From: Thinopyrum elongatum
Lineage: Eukaryota > Streptophyta > Magnoliopsida > Poales > Poaceae
Direction: 5' to 3'
DNA length: 64,000 bases
Assembly (NCBI GenBank): GCA_011799875.1
Contig: CM022298.1
Span: forward strand, 265,477,757-265,541,756
The translations under genes and the position numbers were made by a program. Position 1 is the stretch's first letter. Each line of letters starts with the position of its first letter. The notes beneath the pieces were generated by a model. The model saw only the letters and a list, made by a program, of their open reading frames with translations, was not told where the DNA came from and searched no databases. Below are positions 42,789-53,958 of the stretch, piece after piece.

Positions 42789-43915
42789 AAGCGCTTGCGC
42801 GAACCAGAGAAGCGTACCCAGCGCGTCATCTTCATCATCTTTGTCATCAACGGCTTCATCATCCGTGACGCCCAAGCTAAGGCGGAGGGATGGTGGGAAC
42901 AGAGAGAGGAAGCGATAATGCCTCCCCCGCCCCCTGTTCGACTTCCACCGCCTCCCTTCGTCGCGGCCGCTGTAGCGGCGAGAACCAGTAATGACAATGA
43001 CGAGCCAACCCCAACTCCAGGGGAAAGGAACAAAGTGTACGGGTACAAGGTTTCTCTCTCCACCACTCCCACTTATTGACAATCGAGCCACTCTGGGTTT
43101 TAGCATCGTCAATGTCGATGAGCACCGCGCAAAACTCGGTTCAGCATTTACCCTGCTTCGGGAAATCTTGAGTGGAGCACTGGTGCGAATCCATTGATCG
43201 GCTCCCCGGCAAGTGTGCCAGGCAAGGTAGTCCGTGTTAGCATGGCTTTTTATGCCAACCGCCACCAGGTTGTTTAAAGTGTGTGGTGAGGAGGAGAGAG
43301 AAGCCAGTCATCCCTTACACCACGTCTCGCCGCCTGCAAGATACAAATGATCCTTTACCGGTCCTTGCTGGGAACTGGAGAACAACACGCACGATAGCTA
43401 TCCTTCCCAAAGCATGCGAATGCGACGAGCGGCCGCGGCTGAGAGGAGTAGAAGGAAGTGAAGAAAAAGCTAAGTTTATGCAATCCTTCCCAGTCATGAC
43501 CTTAGGGTTTCGCATTTGTTTATCCCTTGGATACCAAGGTGTTCGTATGAGGAAATCTATCGTATGGATGGCACCTTATCAGTTTTTGTCTACACCCTCG
43601 CTCTATTCCGAGCCTGCTCGCAGAATGGGTAGCAATGCCAAAACTGTCAAGGAAAAACCTGTCGGGACGTATCGTCGCCAAGATAACTGCTAAGGGCCTG
43701 ACCCTTGCGACAATCGCGGCAGAACGATACTGGCAGGCAGCTGAAATACGCATGCAGACTAATCGTACGAGCACCAATGGGTGAACTCTAGAGGGATAAA
43801 CATGCAATCGGGATTAAGTAAAAACATCAGTTCCACACAAAAATACGTGGTACGGTGTCTAAACACATGACATACATCATGTTTTGTTAGAGGATAGCGC
43901 AGCGGCGAGGATAAT
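42789..43915. other. Leader and unassigned region of element 6
   Basis: The first part (to about 42880) resembles the start of gag in copy 2 (CGCTTGCGCGAACC and the following CATCTTCATCATC words). After that only short frames occur, and I recognise nothing. Confidence 0.5.
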
Positions 43916-46332
43916 TCAAGGCCGGGCCTGGCGGCCTCGTGGAGCGGTAGGGACGCCAAGGACCTTGTCGGTGAGAGGGGCAACCTTCTTTTTGGCAGCC
44001 GAAATGTCTGCGCCCTCCGGTGGCTTCTTGAATCCATCGGCGAGATTGAGGTCAGGATGGTGGCAGGCGATGTTGCTCAGAACCATGAAGAGGGCATTAC
44101 GGGTAAGCTTCTGAGATTCAGTCACGAAGCGGCCGGCCCTTCCCTCCTCATGTGCCTTCAACTTCTCAATCAGCTCGTTGAAGAAGACCCCTAGCTTGAC
44201 GCTGGGGACCTCTTACCTGCTGGCCAAAAAGACTGGCCCTTCCATGCCCATCGCTGTAGTCTGAGCAGTGAGATGCTTGGCAATGTCGATCAAGCTTTTG
44301 ATCCAGAGGTCGACCTGCTCGGAATGATTCGCCAGCTTATCCTGTGCATCCCTCCGAAGACACCTTGCGGTATCTAGGTCCTTTGTCAGCTACTGCTCAC
44401 TGGCCCCGCTGGACTGTAACGAGCTCTCCAAGGTGCCAATCCTGGCCTTTAGATCTTCAATGGTGCCGTTGGCAGTCTCAAGGCCTTGGCTCTTGGAGGA
44501 GAGCTACGACTGTACATCCTTCAGAAGGATCTCTACTTTCCACACCTCCTGCTTGAGGGTTGCGACCTCCTTGACACTCCCGGCAAGCTCCTCTGTCAGC
44601 TTGGCCACCTGCTGGTCGAGATCAACCATGGCAGAAGAGGCAGTGGCAAGACCATCAGTGAGCTTCTTTAGTTGGGCGGCAGAATCGGTAGTGAGGGCAT
44701 CTAGGGCAGCCTTGTGCTTGTCCTCCAGCTCCTTAGTGCGCTGCAGCACGACGGCCTCCAGATTATCATCCTTGGCGCGGAGGGTGGCCTCAAGCTTCTC
44801 CTCTCGAAGAGAAATATCCTGCTCCCTGGCGTCTAGAAGTACCTTGCGGTCCGCCAGGCGAGCCTCCCGGGCAATGACATCCTCCCGCACCATTGAAATG
44901 GTCTCTTGTTGCCTCGTGAGGACCTGGAACTGCTTGCCGTGCCATTCGCACAGCACGATGCCCTTGTCCCTCAGCTTCTGGTCAAACTTGTTGGCGGACT
45001 CGCGCTGCTCCTTGAGCACGTACCATTTTTGGGTGTGCCGAGCTTGCATCTCCTTAATGCCTGCTGCCATGGACTCCAGGAAAGACAAATCCATGGCGAC
45101 AGTGGCAGAGTCATTCTTCTCTTCGACCCCCTGGTACAGCGATGCGAAGATGCGTTGGAGCTCGCCGTTGAGTTCCGCGCTTGTCGCCGCTGACAAACTA
45201 GGAGCCCCGAGACCAGGCTGCGCAAGTACCAGCGCCAGTTGACTCGAAGTTGGCGGTAGGGCCCCTATCGAAGTGCCAAATGAGGGAAGAGGGTCCATGG
45301 TTTGAAGGGGGGGGTTTTCCCTTCGACCACAACCCCCGACCCTGACGTGCCGCCGAGGGGTTTTTCGGATCCCTCCAGGAGTTCCTGGACAATCCCGGCA
45401 GCACATTCCTGATCCTCAATGGCAGCAATCTTGGCGGCTTCTTCTGCGGCATCCTTCCCTATGCTGGCCACCTCATCCGACAGATCTGGCTCTCCACTCA
45501 AAGGGGCTATAACCAGAATGAGCAATCAATGACAAGAATGCAGAATTTTTAGCAAGACAAGAGCCTGGGGCAGGATGATAAGGGCAGCACAACACGGAAG
45601 GAATAAATGGATTACCTATAGATGCCCGCCGTGGAGGAGCTTCAATCTCCCCGGCTACTTCAGTTGCAGGGCCAAGATCACCATCCCCTCCCTGGGAAAC
45701 CACGGCGTCGCCCAGGGCGGACCCTTCCAAGGAAACCTTGGACAGGGATCCCTCGACTCGATCGGCGGGTGGAGTGGGTCCCTCTTGGAAGGACTCGCCC
45801 GGAGTAGTCCCCTCCCCTCCTCTGGCTGTAGGGGTGGGGAATTCTCCTCCATGACCTCCAAAGGGAGGAGCCAGTTCTACACTTTCAGGCTGGGGGCTGG
45901 GCATGGGGCTTGGTGCCAGGTTGTCCGCGCTGCTCCCTGCCGGGCCTGCACCTTCCACAGTCTTCGGCAGCCCCGCGCGCCTAAGCCACATGGTCCGGTG
46001 GATGAGGGTCTCGCCTTCCTCCTCCTCCTCCCTAACAAAGGCGGCAAGTAAAGATCAGTTAACAAGCAAGATGATATGCAGAAATGGCAGAGAGGAAAGT
46101 AAATTGCTCCTTCTTACTCTTCATCGATGAGCATGGAGCTCAGCTCAAACTCCATGGGTGGCAAGGGCGCCCTGCCCCACTTCTGGGGCAGGGGAACGGA
46201 GCTCCTGACAACTTCAAGCCTTGCTGAGGCGTAGGGGGCTTCGTCGTGGAAGAGCTCTGCGAACAGCTCGTGCTGGACTGGGAGCTAGAGTCGCCACCAG
46301 CGGCTGTCGGTCGCTTGGCGAGAGAAGCCTTA
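43916..46332 (-). pseudogene. Antisense spliced gene in element 6 with a long coiled coil (3 exons visible, N-terminus lost)
   Basis: Exon a ends at 46118 (ELSSMLIDEE, donor GTAAGA). Exon b is 46031-45616 (TMWLRRAGLP, then Pro/Gly-rich; acceptor TTTGTTAG, donor GTAATC). Exon c is 45506-43916 (acceptor GGTTATAG). Reading phases match at both junctions. Exon c has a frame break in the C-run near 45305-45312. It then has about 230 residues of heptad-rich coiled coil (about 45215-44510: QETISMVREDVIAREARL, LEEKLEATLRAKDD type), TAG 44504, TAG 44390, TAA 44213, and a C-terminus ending GRQARP. The exon layout, coiled coil and antisense position resemble the plant 'putative gypsy type transposon' proteins, an assignment from memory of that family. 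CACTA copy B cuts off the upstream exons at 46333. Confidence 0.68.
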
Positions 46333-49300
46333 CACTACAGAAAAAAGACACATCCGTGACATTTTGGGCCGAACAAAAAAAATTCTGTCATGCTTATGAC
46401 ACTTCTATGACGATAATTATGATGACAAAACCCGGTATCATCATAGATGTGGTGGGCTCCTACTTCTATGACAAAAAATCATGACAGAAAATGTGCTTTT
46501 CGTCCTGGGCGGGCCGGAGACGCACCTGCATGACATTCTTTGGGCCATCCATGACGGAAAAAATCATGGTACAAGTGAGGGCGAGGAAAATTTTTGGGAG
46601 TTCCCGGTTATGGTGGGTGGTCGGTGCCGAGCGATGCACGGAGGGATTGCGCGTTTCTCTCGTACGCATGTGTGCGAGGTGTTGGGCTCTAACTGAACCC
46701 GAGTGAGGCGTTTGCTTACTGAACCCGAGCGATTGCACTAGATACATTACTGAACCCGAGCGATCGATCCCTGGCTGTTAACTGACCTGAGCGATTCCTT
46801 CGCTACTGCTGCTAACTGAAGCCGATCGAAGCTGCCTCTTGATGAACAGTCCCCGGTGGGGGTTGGATGAACAGGATCCCGTGGTAGTAGAGGCCGTTGC
46901 CACTGGATGAACAGGACCGCGGTCGAGGAGGTGGGGGTGGATGAACAGTAGCCGGTGGAGGGACCCCGTGGAGGGCTGGTTGAACAGGACCCCGTGGAGG
47001 GCTGGTTGAACAGTAGCCGGTGGAGGGCTGGTTGAACAGTAGCCGGTGGAGGGCTGGTTGAACAGTAGCCGGAGGAGGCTGGATGAACAGGACCCCGTCG
47101 ATGAACAGTAGCTGGTGGAGGTAGGAGGAAGTCGACGGTGGAAGAACAGTAGCAGGTGGAGGCTGGAGGAAGTCGACAGTGGATGAACAGTAGCCCGTGG
47201 AGGCTGGAGCAAGGCAGTGGACGGTGGATGAACTGTAGCCCGTGGAGTCCCGTTTTGCGATACGCCACACCCCTCCCGATGAACAGGACCCCGTTTCGAC
47301 CGTAGGCGCTCCAACACAAGTCTATTTCCTCTGTTTTGCGGTACGCCACACCCCTCCCGATCAATAGCGCCCCATTTCGACTGTAGGAGCTCGAACACCA
47401 ATCCGTTTCCTCCGTTTTGCGGTTTGCCAGACCCCATTTTGGCTATTCCATCCTAGCCGATTGGCTCCCGATGAACACGACGCATTCCGACCCAGTTTGT
47501 TGCCTCCTGATGAACATGATGTTGTTTCTCCGTTCCGACCCAGTCGGTTGGCTGCCGATGAACAGGACGCCGTCGCTGTACGCGTTCGAGACCCCGCCCG
47601 TATGTACGTACATAGCCGTATTTACTTTCTTGCAGTGTGGCTGTACATACGTGTACACGATATAGATGGGACTGCCTGAACAGCTACTGCTCCTTACTGG
47701 GCCATGGTTCATCGTGGCAGAAAGACCGATGGACCAGTATGTTCGTACATGTTTGCAACCAGAATGACAATGCTACGTACGCTTCGACCGGGTGGGTCCT
47801 GGCTGTCAGGGAGGATAAGGAGCACTTCCTTGCGTGCGAAGATATTGATGGTGGGTCCGAGCTAACAGGGGGAGGATTCTTTTTTTTGCGCGTAATAAGG
47901 AGGCACTTCCTTGCGTGCGAAGATGTAGCTGGTGGGTCCATCTGTCAGCCTCACCGCATACAGTCCTCTTCCGATGGCTGTCATTCATTGATCACGTTGA
48001 CCACACCGCGCGGACAGCACCAGGCGGTGGACGACGGTGAGGCAGGGAATGACGCGGAGCCTGGGAACATGCGGAGGGTGGTACGAGGGTGTGGGTGAGT
48101 AGAGGGATGGCCTAGCCAGCGGTGGGAGTAGTAGGGGCGGTGAGACCTGCGTGCCAGCATAGCCAGCCACGAGAGGCAGGAGCACGCGATGGTTTGGACG
48201 GCTGGAGCAAGAAAATCCGAGGTTGAAGAAGCAGGACGACCGTTGGATGTTAACAATCCAACGATAACTTGTGATAGAATCGTTTGTTGACTAAGTTGAC
48301 AAAGCCCTGCGTACGCGTCAACTTAGTGGGGCCACAAGTTAGCCTTCATATCTGGTGGGCCCTAGCTGTCATGGGGAGCACTCATTATTTTTCTCTTAAT
48401 AAGGAGGCACTTCCTTCAGTGCCAACATATAGCTGGTGGGTCCCAGCTGTCATTGGGAGGATTCATTCGTTTTGGCGTAATAAGAAGGTACTTTCTTGTG
48501 TGCGGCCATGGACCATGTGGTCCCAACTATCAGCCTCTCCATGTACATCCCTCTTCCGATGTTGTCGTTTGTTGACAACGTTGACCAAGCCGTGCCGAGA
48601 ACACCAACGCGATGGACGATGGCGAGACCCAGGAAGGGAATGACCCGGAGGTGGCGAAGCCACAACAGTGGAGGGATGTGGGTGAGTAGAGGGATGGCCT
48701 GGCCAGCGGTGGGAGTAGTAGGGGGCGGTGAGGCCTGCACGGCAGCACAGCCAGCCACGGGAGGCGGGAGCAGGCGGTCCCGCCGGCGCTGGATTTGGCG
48801 ACTGGAGCAAGAAGATCAGAGATTGAAGAAGCACGATGGCCGTTGGATTGACATCCAACGGTCACGTTTGCTAGAATCATTTATTGACGTATATAATAAG
48901 TAAACAAATCTTGCATACGCGTTAACTTAATAGGCCCACAAGTCAGACCATTCCCTACTTTTTTAATAATTTACAGCTCATTGCAACTTCTTATGGAATT
49001 TATTGCAGTCAGTTTTTTTGTTGGACAGGGCCAGGGTTAAAAATTTAAACAAAATTTCGCATATTTCGGTGGGGTCCAAACTATTTTTAATACCGAAATG
49101 TCGAGACAGATTTAAAGTACTTTGAAGATATATTTAAATTAGGTTAAAGCCCAGTGAAATTGGAATCTGAAAATGTGAAAGAATTCGGAAATTTGAAAGT
49201 AACTCCAAATTTGTCGTCTGTTTTTTATATTTACAACCCATTTCATATTACTTTCAAGATTTGCAGCCGTCTTGAAAGAGTTGCAGCCTAGCAGGGCGTA

Positions 49301-50060
49301 GAAAAATAAGTAGGCCTGGATTGGGTATTCTTCAGAAAAAATAAACTGGGCTGGTCATGTGGTGAATGTAAAATAGAAGCCTGGGCTAGACGGGCCATAG
49401 CCCAGTTGAAACCCTGCTCCATCTCACCAATAACAGAAAAAATACTGCTCGAGCACATACTTCCCAGGTGTCAGCCAATCTTGTGCTATTCTCTTGTCTA
49501 TTGACTATACGCTGGCAATGTCGTGGGTCCCAGATGTCAGCAAACCACTAGGAGGAAGCATTTTCTTTTTCTATATGCTGACAATGGAGTATATAACAAA
49601 AAATGAGGAACTTGCTTACATACGGCCATGGACATGGTGGGCCTCTACTGTCATCCTCTCCACGTACAGTCCTCTTCCGATTCCTCTTGTTTGTTGACCA
49701 TGTTGACAACACGAGGTGGCGGCGCCACGGCGAGCGCACCAAAGTGCGTGGAGGACGACGACGAGGCCTCGGACGTCAGCGTTAATGATTTAGGAGACGG
49801 TGGGGCGGCGATGCGTGCGCTGAGGCGCAGCCAGCTATGGGAGGCAGAAGCAGGCGGCCCCGCCAGTGCTGGTTTGGTTTTGGCGGCTGGAGGAAGACAG
49901 GACTGAAGAAACATGACAGACTGTAAAAGCAGTAGGAGTACTTAACAACCTTAACTGAAACCAGGAGGGGCACTTAACAACCATAGCTGAAAGTAGTATG
50001 AGTACTTATACAGGTTCAACCGTACAAAGCACGCCTCGAATAGTGCTACTTTGCCTACAG
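46333..50060 (+). mobile_element. CACTA-type DNA transposon copy B, non-autonomous, one terminus identified
   Basis: CACTACAGAAAAAAGACAC at 46333 and the next 1.8 kb are closely similar to copy A at 5969 and lie in the same orientation. Internal features are the minisatellite (46840-47580), the GGTGGGTCC and AAGGAGGCACTTCC unit arrays (about 47790-47945, 48340-48520, 49490-49640), blocks with GTTGAC words (about 47945, 48530 and 49650) and an AT-rich stretch (48950-49480). No transposase frame or opposite terminus found. Right edge is estimated. The bases before the terminus are TTA. Confidence 0.75.
46840..47580. repeat. Minisatellite in CACTA copy B, including a 26-base unit repeated four times
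   Basis: Four consecutive 26-base units, GTGGAGGGCTGGTTGAACAG plus six bases, occupy 46968-47071. They sit within the longer GATGAACAG array that is shared with copy A. Confidence 0.85.
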
Positions 50061-50140
50061 TTAACCAAGGGTGAGGCCACCAAGCCCCAGGACAAGGCTC
50101 AGGCGCCACCCCGCGCATCCACAACCTTCTGAAAGCGGCT

Positions 50141-51561
50141 TCATCTCACAATGTGGTCAATAAACAAGATATTCGCTTTAGAGACATGGAAAAGCATGAG
50201 CATAACCTTCTGTCCTATTCTCCAAGTTGGATGGGCCTTCATTATTTGAGACCACCCATGAATAAGTATCTTTTCACCTCCAAGGGAAATGGAGTAGGTC
50301 GACATAAACATCATGTTGTGACCAAGCGCAAGTATGACCCGACCATGGTCATGCATCTGTATAGGAACAATAGAACTGGGCAGTTTTTGTTTCAAGAAGA
50401 TCACAACTGTAAAACTGTGTATAAGCAAGAGTTTATGAACAACATATATAACAGAAAACAGCTCGTACCATAAGTTTCTCGACACAATTGGACTTGTTCA
50501 ACATGTGCAGTAGTGGCACACATATCCCACGTGGCCTTCCACCATTGAAACGCCCCACAAGGACCTCAAGACGATCAATAAAGTGTAGGAACTAGTCGAT
50601 GTCGTCCCAGTCAACTTTAGTGCCATCAGTAACAGTCGAGTTCTTATAGAATAACAAATGAGTAGCGTGTTTAACTTTGAAATAACCTACATGTGCAACC
50701 AATTATAAGAAATATTAGTTAGAAGTAGCATCTTCGTGAGAGAAGGGAATCACAAATCGTTGCTACTTCTAAAGTTAAATTGTGATTAGTTAGACAGAAT
50801 ATGTGGATTAAGAAGTAATCGAGGCAAAATGGAAGAACCAGATACAAAACTAACATGGATGAACTACTGGAACGACGTCGGGGTGGAAGATCATAGTGAA
50901 GATGAGACCAGGTTCTGCTATTTTCATCAACATTCCTGCGCCAACTTTCAGTCCGTAACACTTGAGAAAGTTTATCCAAGTTCAGCCATAAAAAAAGCAG
51001 CGATCTTCTTGGTTCATGAACCCAACTCGGAACTTATATCCATGGCTTGTCTTCAATGTGACCATTAAACTGGTGTATTCAGTTATGGCAAGGCCGACCA
51101 TCTTGAGTACATGTGTTCTAGCAGAGCAAGGAATGCACTGCAGGAAAAATAATATGAGAACACAATGTATTCGCTATCCAAATCTAGAAATAATTTCCTC
51201 CTTCACGTCAGTGTTGACCACGGTACTAGTACCTTTTATCCAAATATAGCAATCCAAATTTCTAAATTAGTCGACAGCATGTTCAAAAACCCCCACCCTC
51301 CCAGGTAGAAAAGAGGATTCTAGGAACATACTGTGCGCTTTTTAAAATCATGTGTTAGGATGAGAAGGAACAAGTGTGGCGTCTCGCCGAGGGCGCAGAA
51401 ACCTACAGGGCCCTCGCACTTTGGGCACTACAAATGAAACACACTAGATTCAGTAGGAAGAAAAATGCATCAACGGCGGTGACTGCCATCCGAGGATAAC
51501 CCGCGACCAAGGGTCTAGGATTTATCGAGGATGGATGAAGAATTCGTACCTGATTCTCCAT
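50141..51561 (-). pseudogene. B3-domain (REM-like) gene I, two B3 domains, decayed
   Basis: A possible first exon at 51561-51550 reads MENQ before a GTACGA donor. Exon 51069 to about 50850 (acceptor ACACCAG) carries a B3 core: GYKFRVGF, then a TGA at 50982-50984 inside the hallmark GW position (YG-stop-TWINFLKCYGLKVG). Exon 50406-50141 (acceptor TTTACAG) reads FLKQKLPSSIVPIQM, KILIHGWSQIMKAHPTWRIG and ends FIDHIVR at the TGA at 50141. The two GW-containing units with their following G-rich turn and final strand fit the B3 fold. B3/REM proteins are plant DNA-binding proteins. Intermediate exons are unresolved. The premature stop makes it a probable pseudogene. Confidence 0.55.
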
Positions 51562-52341
51562 GAGAAAACCCTACGCAATCGCCGAGAGGGTGTTCTCTCT
51601 GAACAAGCAGACGAGGGAGAAGGGGATTTAGGCCCAGTGAAATATTGCTGCTTCGTCTGTCCAGCTTACTGCTAAAGCTGGAAAGGTGGGGTTTTTCATG
51701 ATTTGACGGCTCATTGGGCATTACTGCAGTGCTACGACTGGGGTGAGCCTACCGTGAAGTTGTGCACTCTAATTTGGTGCATGGCACGTGGACCCCATTG
51801 CCGGATGCCCCACATATCAGTGAAAGGAAATAGAAAGGCAGGAGTAACTAGTTACACGTAAATATATTTTTGACAGAGAGATACTCCCTCTGTAAAGAAA
51901 TATAAAAATCTTTATATCACAACTTTATACTTAAGAAAAATCAAGGGGAATATATATAACATAATAGGGGGGTTTAGCTGAGAATATAATACTCAGACAG
52001 GCTCAGGGTTCTGGACTTTGGGCCACAGGGCGGTGGTCCTGCATGTTTGGGGGCCCATGTGTTCTAACTCAGTGCATTTCATATTGCAAGCAATCGATAC
52101 GGCGCTGGTTTTAGATGCTGTCCCAAGGCGAATACAGAAAATTAAACAAAGCATGGCAGCTGTTAGAATGAAATCGAACGACAGTTCCTAACCAGCAATC
52201 AGAGTTGCAATTCTTTCATGATATCCTACGTGATAAATAATACTGTCGTACAACTTATACACACAGGACACTTGTTTCACCATGCCATATTATTACATCA
52301 AAAGCTCTCGGAGGATAGATCAGTTCGGCAGTTGCATGCTG
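51562..52341. other. 5' flank of B3 gene I and intergenic DNA with a MITE end
   Basis: About 51630-51830 is clearly similar to about 55225-55440, sharing GATTTGACGGCTCATTGGGC and ATTACTGC. A Stowaway-type end (CTCCCTCTGTAAAGAAATAT) starts at 51894. Nothing else was recognised. Confidence 0.55.
51894..51985. mobile_element. Stowaway-type MITE fragment
   Basis: TA followed by CTCCCTCTGTAAAGAAATAT, a typical Stowaway terminus of grasses. The opposite end is not found. Confidence 0.5.
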
Positions 52342-53692
52342 CTACTGAAGAATTTCAAAGTTGATTTGGACCAGCTCTCCTTGCCGAGAAAGTTCGATTT
52401 TGACATAATCCCCTGCCGCATGATTTGATAGAGTTTTGAACCTTGACCATCCTTTAGCATCAATCATCATGTGACCATCCTTTGTACTTACGGTATATTG
52501 AGCAGGTTCATTCACACCAAGGCTGCGCATGGTAAGAGAAACATGGTCACGGTCGCCCGGATTTTTTGTTTGCAAACAAGAAGACATACACAAACAGTTA
52601 GATCAACACAGTGAATCATGTGAAACAACATGGAAAGAAAAAAGAACGAAGCACTTGGGCAGCCAATGCTTACCAAGAAGGTGGAGATGTCGGTTTTTGT
52701 AAGGACTTTGGTATATGCAGTGCGAACTGCAGCCCAGTCTGTTGCCGGTGCAACTGCTGGTTCCGTTGCCGCTGCACAGGCCGGAGCAGATGCAAGTGCA
52801 ACTTCAAGTGTTGGTGCAGGTGCCGAAGCCATTGCTGGTGCCCGTGCTGGTGCGACTGGTAGTGCCGCTGCTGCTGCCAGAGATGGTGCTCCTTGTGGAG
52901 CTGGTGCCCGTGTCGGAGCAGGTGCCCGTGTCGGTGCCCGATCCTCCGGTAGATCAGCCTGATTCGCTGACGCGGTTGGTGCCCAATCCTCTGGTGGATC
53001 AGACTGAGCTGCTGCCACTGTCAGTGCTAGAGCCAGTGTTGTTTGAGAAGGTGCCGGTGCTCGATCCGATGCTGAAGGTGGTACTGATGTGCGAGACAGC
53101 AGCGATCGTCTCTGGTCTACTATGATTTCATACTTCAGCTTTCTAACTTGACTAGGCTCCGTGACCTTGATCTAGTCTTTTTCTTCATTTCTTTTAAATG
53201 CGAGAAGGAATAATTGTGGCGTGTTTGTTATACCAAACTGTAGTTCATCATAGGGCTTCAGATTGTACTCAGACAACAGACTGATCCAATTGTGTCCAGT
53301 AATATAAGTGATGGACAGTGCCTTCATTACTGACACGACATAAGAAGTGAAACCTGCAAAAAAAACCATCATAGAGCAAACCAAACGGTTTATTCTCTAA
53401 CAAATGTCACATGGCAAAACCTGCATTGTAAAATTGCAGCAAAAGTAAGAAAACATGACATTAAATCAATAAGATTTAGACAATAAATCAATAAGATTTA
53501 CTTGATGTGACACGAGTGAATCCTTACTAGGAAATCACTATGTTCAAGTTCTAAACAGAAGGTTGATCGTCCAATTACGGGTGGCATGCAGGGCCCCCGC
53601 TTACTCCCACAAGCAGGACAGTCCAAAGGTCGTGACAAATTGTATGGACCAAACATCCATGGGACTGGAAATCCTGGTGGGTGCCATAAACC
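52342..53692 (-). pseudogene. B3-domain (REM-like) gene II, decayed
   Basis: Exon 53692-53528 (acceptor TGCATTGCAG, donor GTAAGG) encodes 55 residues with CPACGSKRGPC and ends LELEHSDFL. Exon 53353-52674 (acceptor TTTTTTGCAG, donor GTAAGC) starts FTSYVVSVMKAL, has ITGHNWISLLSEYNL (a B3 core), a TAG at 53172-53174 after NEEKD, then an Ala/Pro-rich linker and AYTKVLTKTDISTFL. Exon about 52590-52342 completes a second B3 domain (MMIDAKGWSRFKTL, GDYVKIEL, INFEILQ). Problems: the phase between the first two exons is off by one, and the last acceptor reads TTTGCAA rather than TTTGCAG. Together with the TAG this points to a pseudogene of a two-B3 protein. Confidence 0.6.
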
Positions 53693-53958
53693 CTGCAATG
53701 CATATAGATATTGGAGTGTAACCATAATTGATAAACCGTCCTCACAAAAAAGATGATCTGGATACTCCAAAATATACAGACTGAATTGAGTGGACAGACA
53801 TTAACATATATTGTTCTCAGGACTCACCACACAACAAAAGTGGCAGTACTAAACAATACAGGGTTCACACACACACATCAAGTACTGAACAATAGTACTT
53901 ACTACAGACAAGCAAAGTTGCACTAATTAAACTCTGCAGACTATTTCTTGCCACCGAC

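Larger units (their letters stand above)
41884..46332 (+). mobile_element. Gypsy element 6: solitary 5' LTR, leader and an antisense gene, gag-pol missing
   Basis: A 5' LTR (41884-42765) related to the LTRs of copy 2 is followed by the same type of primer region and a leader similar to the copy 2 leader. No gag capsid, RT or integrase follows. Instead there is about 0.7 kb of unassigned DNA and then an antisense spliced gene (43916-46332). If the antisense gene sits between pol and the 3' LTR as in copy 2 and copy 3, an internal deletion removed gag-pol, or the family is non-autonomous. The CACTA copy B at 46333 hides the other end. The five bases before the LTR are CGAGA. Confidence 0.65.

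Noticed and set aside
46316..46325. CGAGA near 46319 as the right-hand target duplication of element 6
   Set aside because: No LTR end precedes it and it lies within an exon of the antisense gene, so the match to CGAGA at 41879 is likely chance.
46747..47437. Overlapping minus-strand frames of 150-219 codons
   Set aside because: Same minisatellite effect in CACTA copy B; repeats explain the open frames.
46840..47580. Regularly spaced repeats that could suggest a CRISPR array
   Set aside because: Spacers are not unique, units vary, there are no cas genes, and the sequence lies in a plant CACTA element.
50153..50473. 106-codon plus-strand frame starting MVNKQDIRF
   Set aside because: It lies opposite a B3-type exon with a splice acceptor, which is the better explanation.
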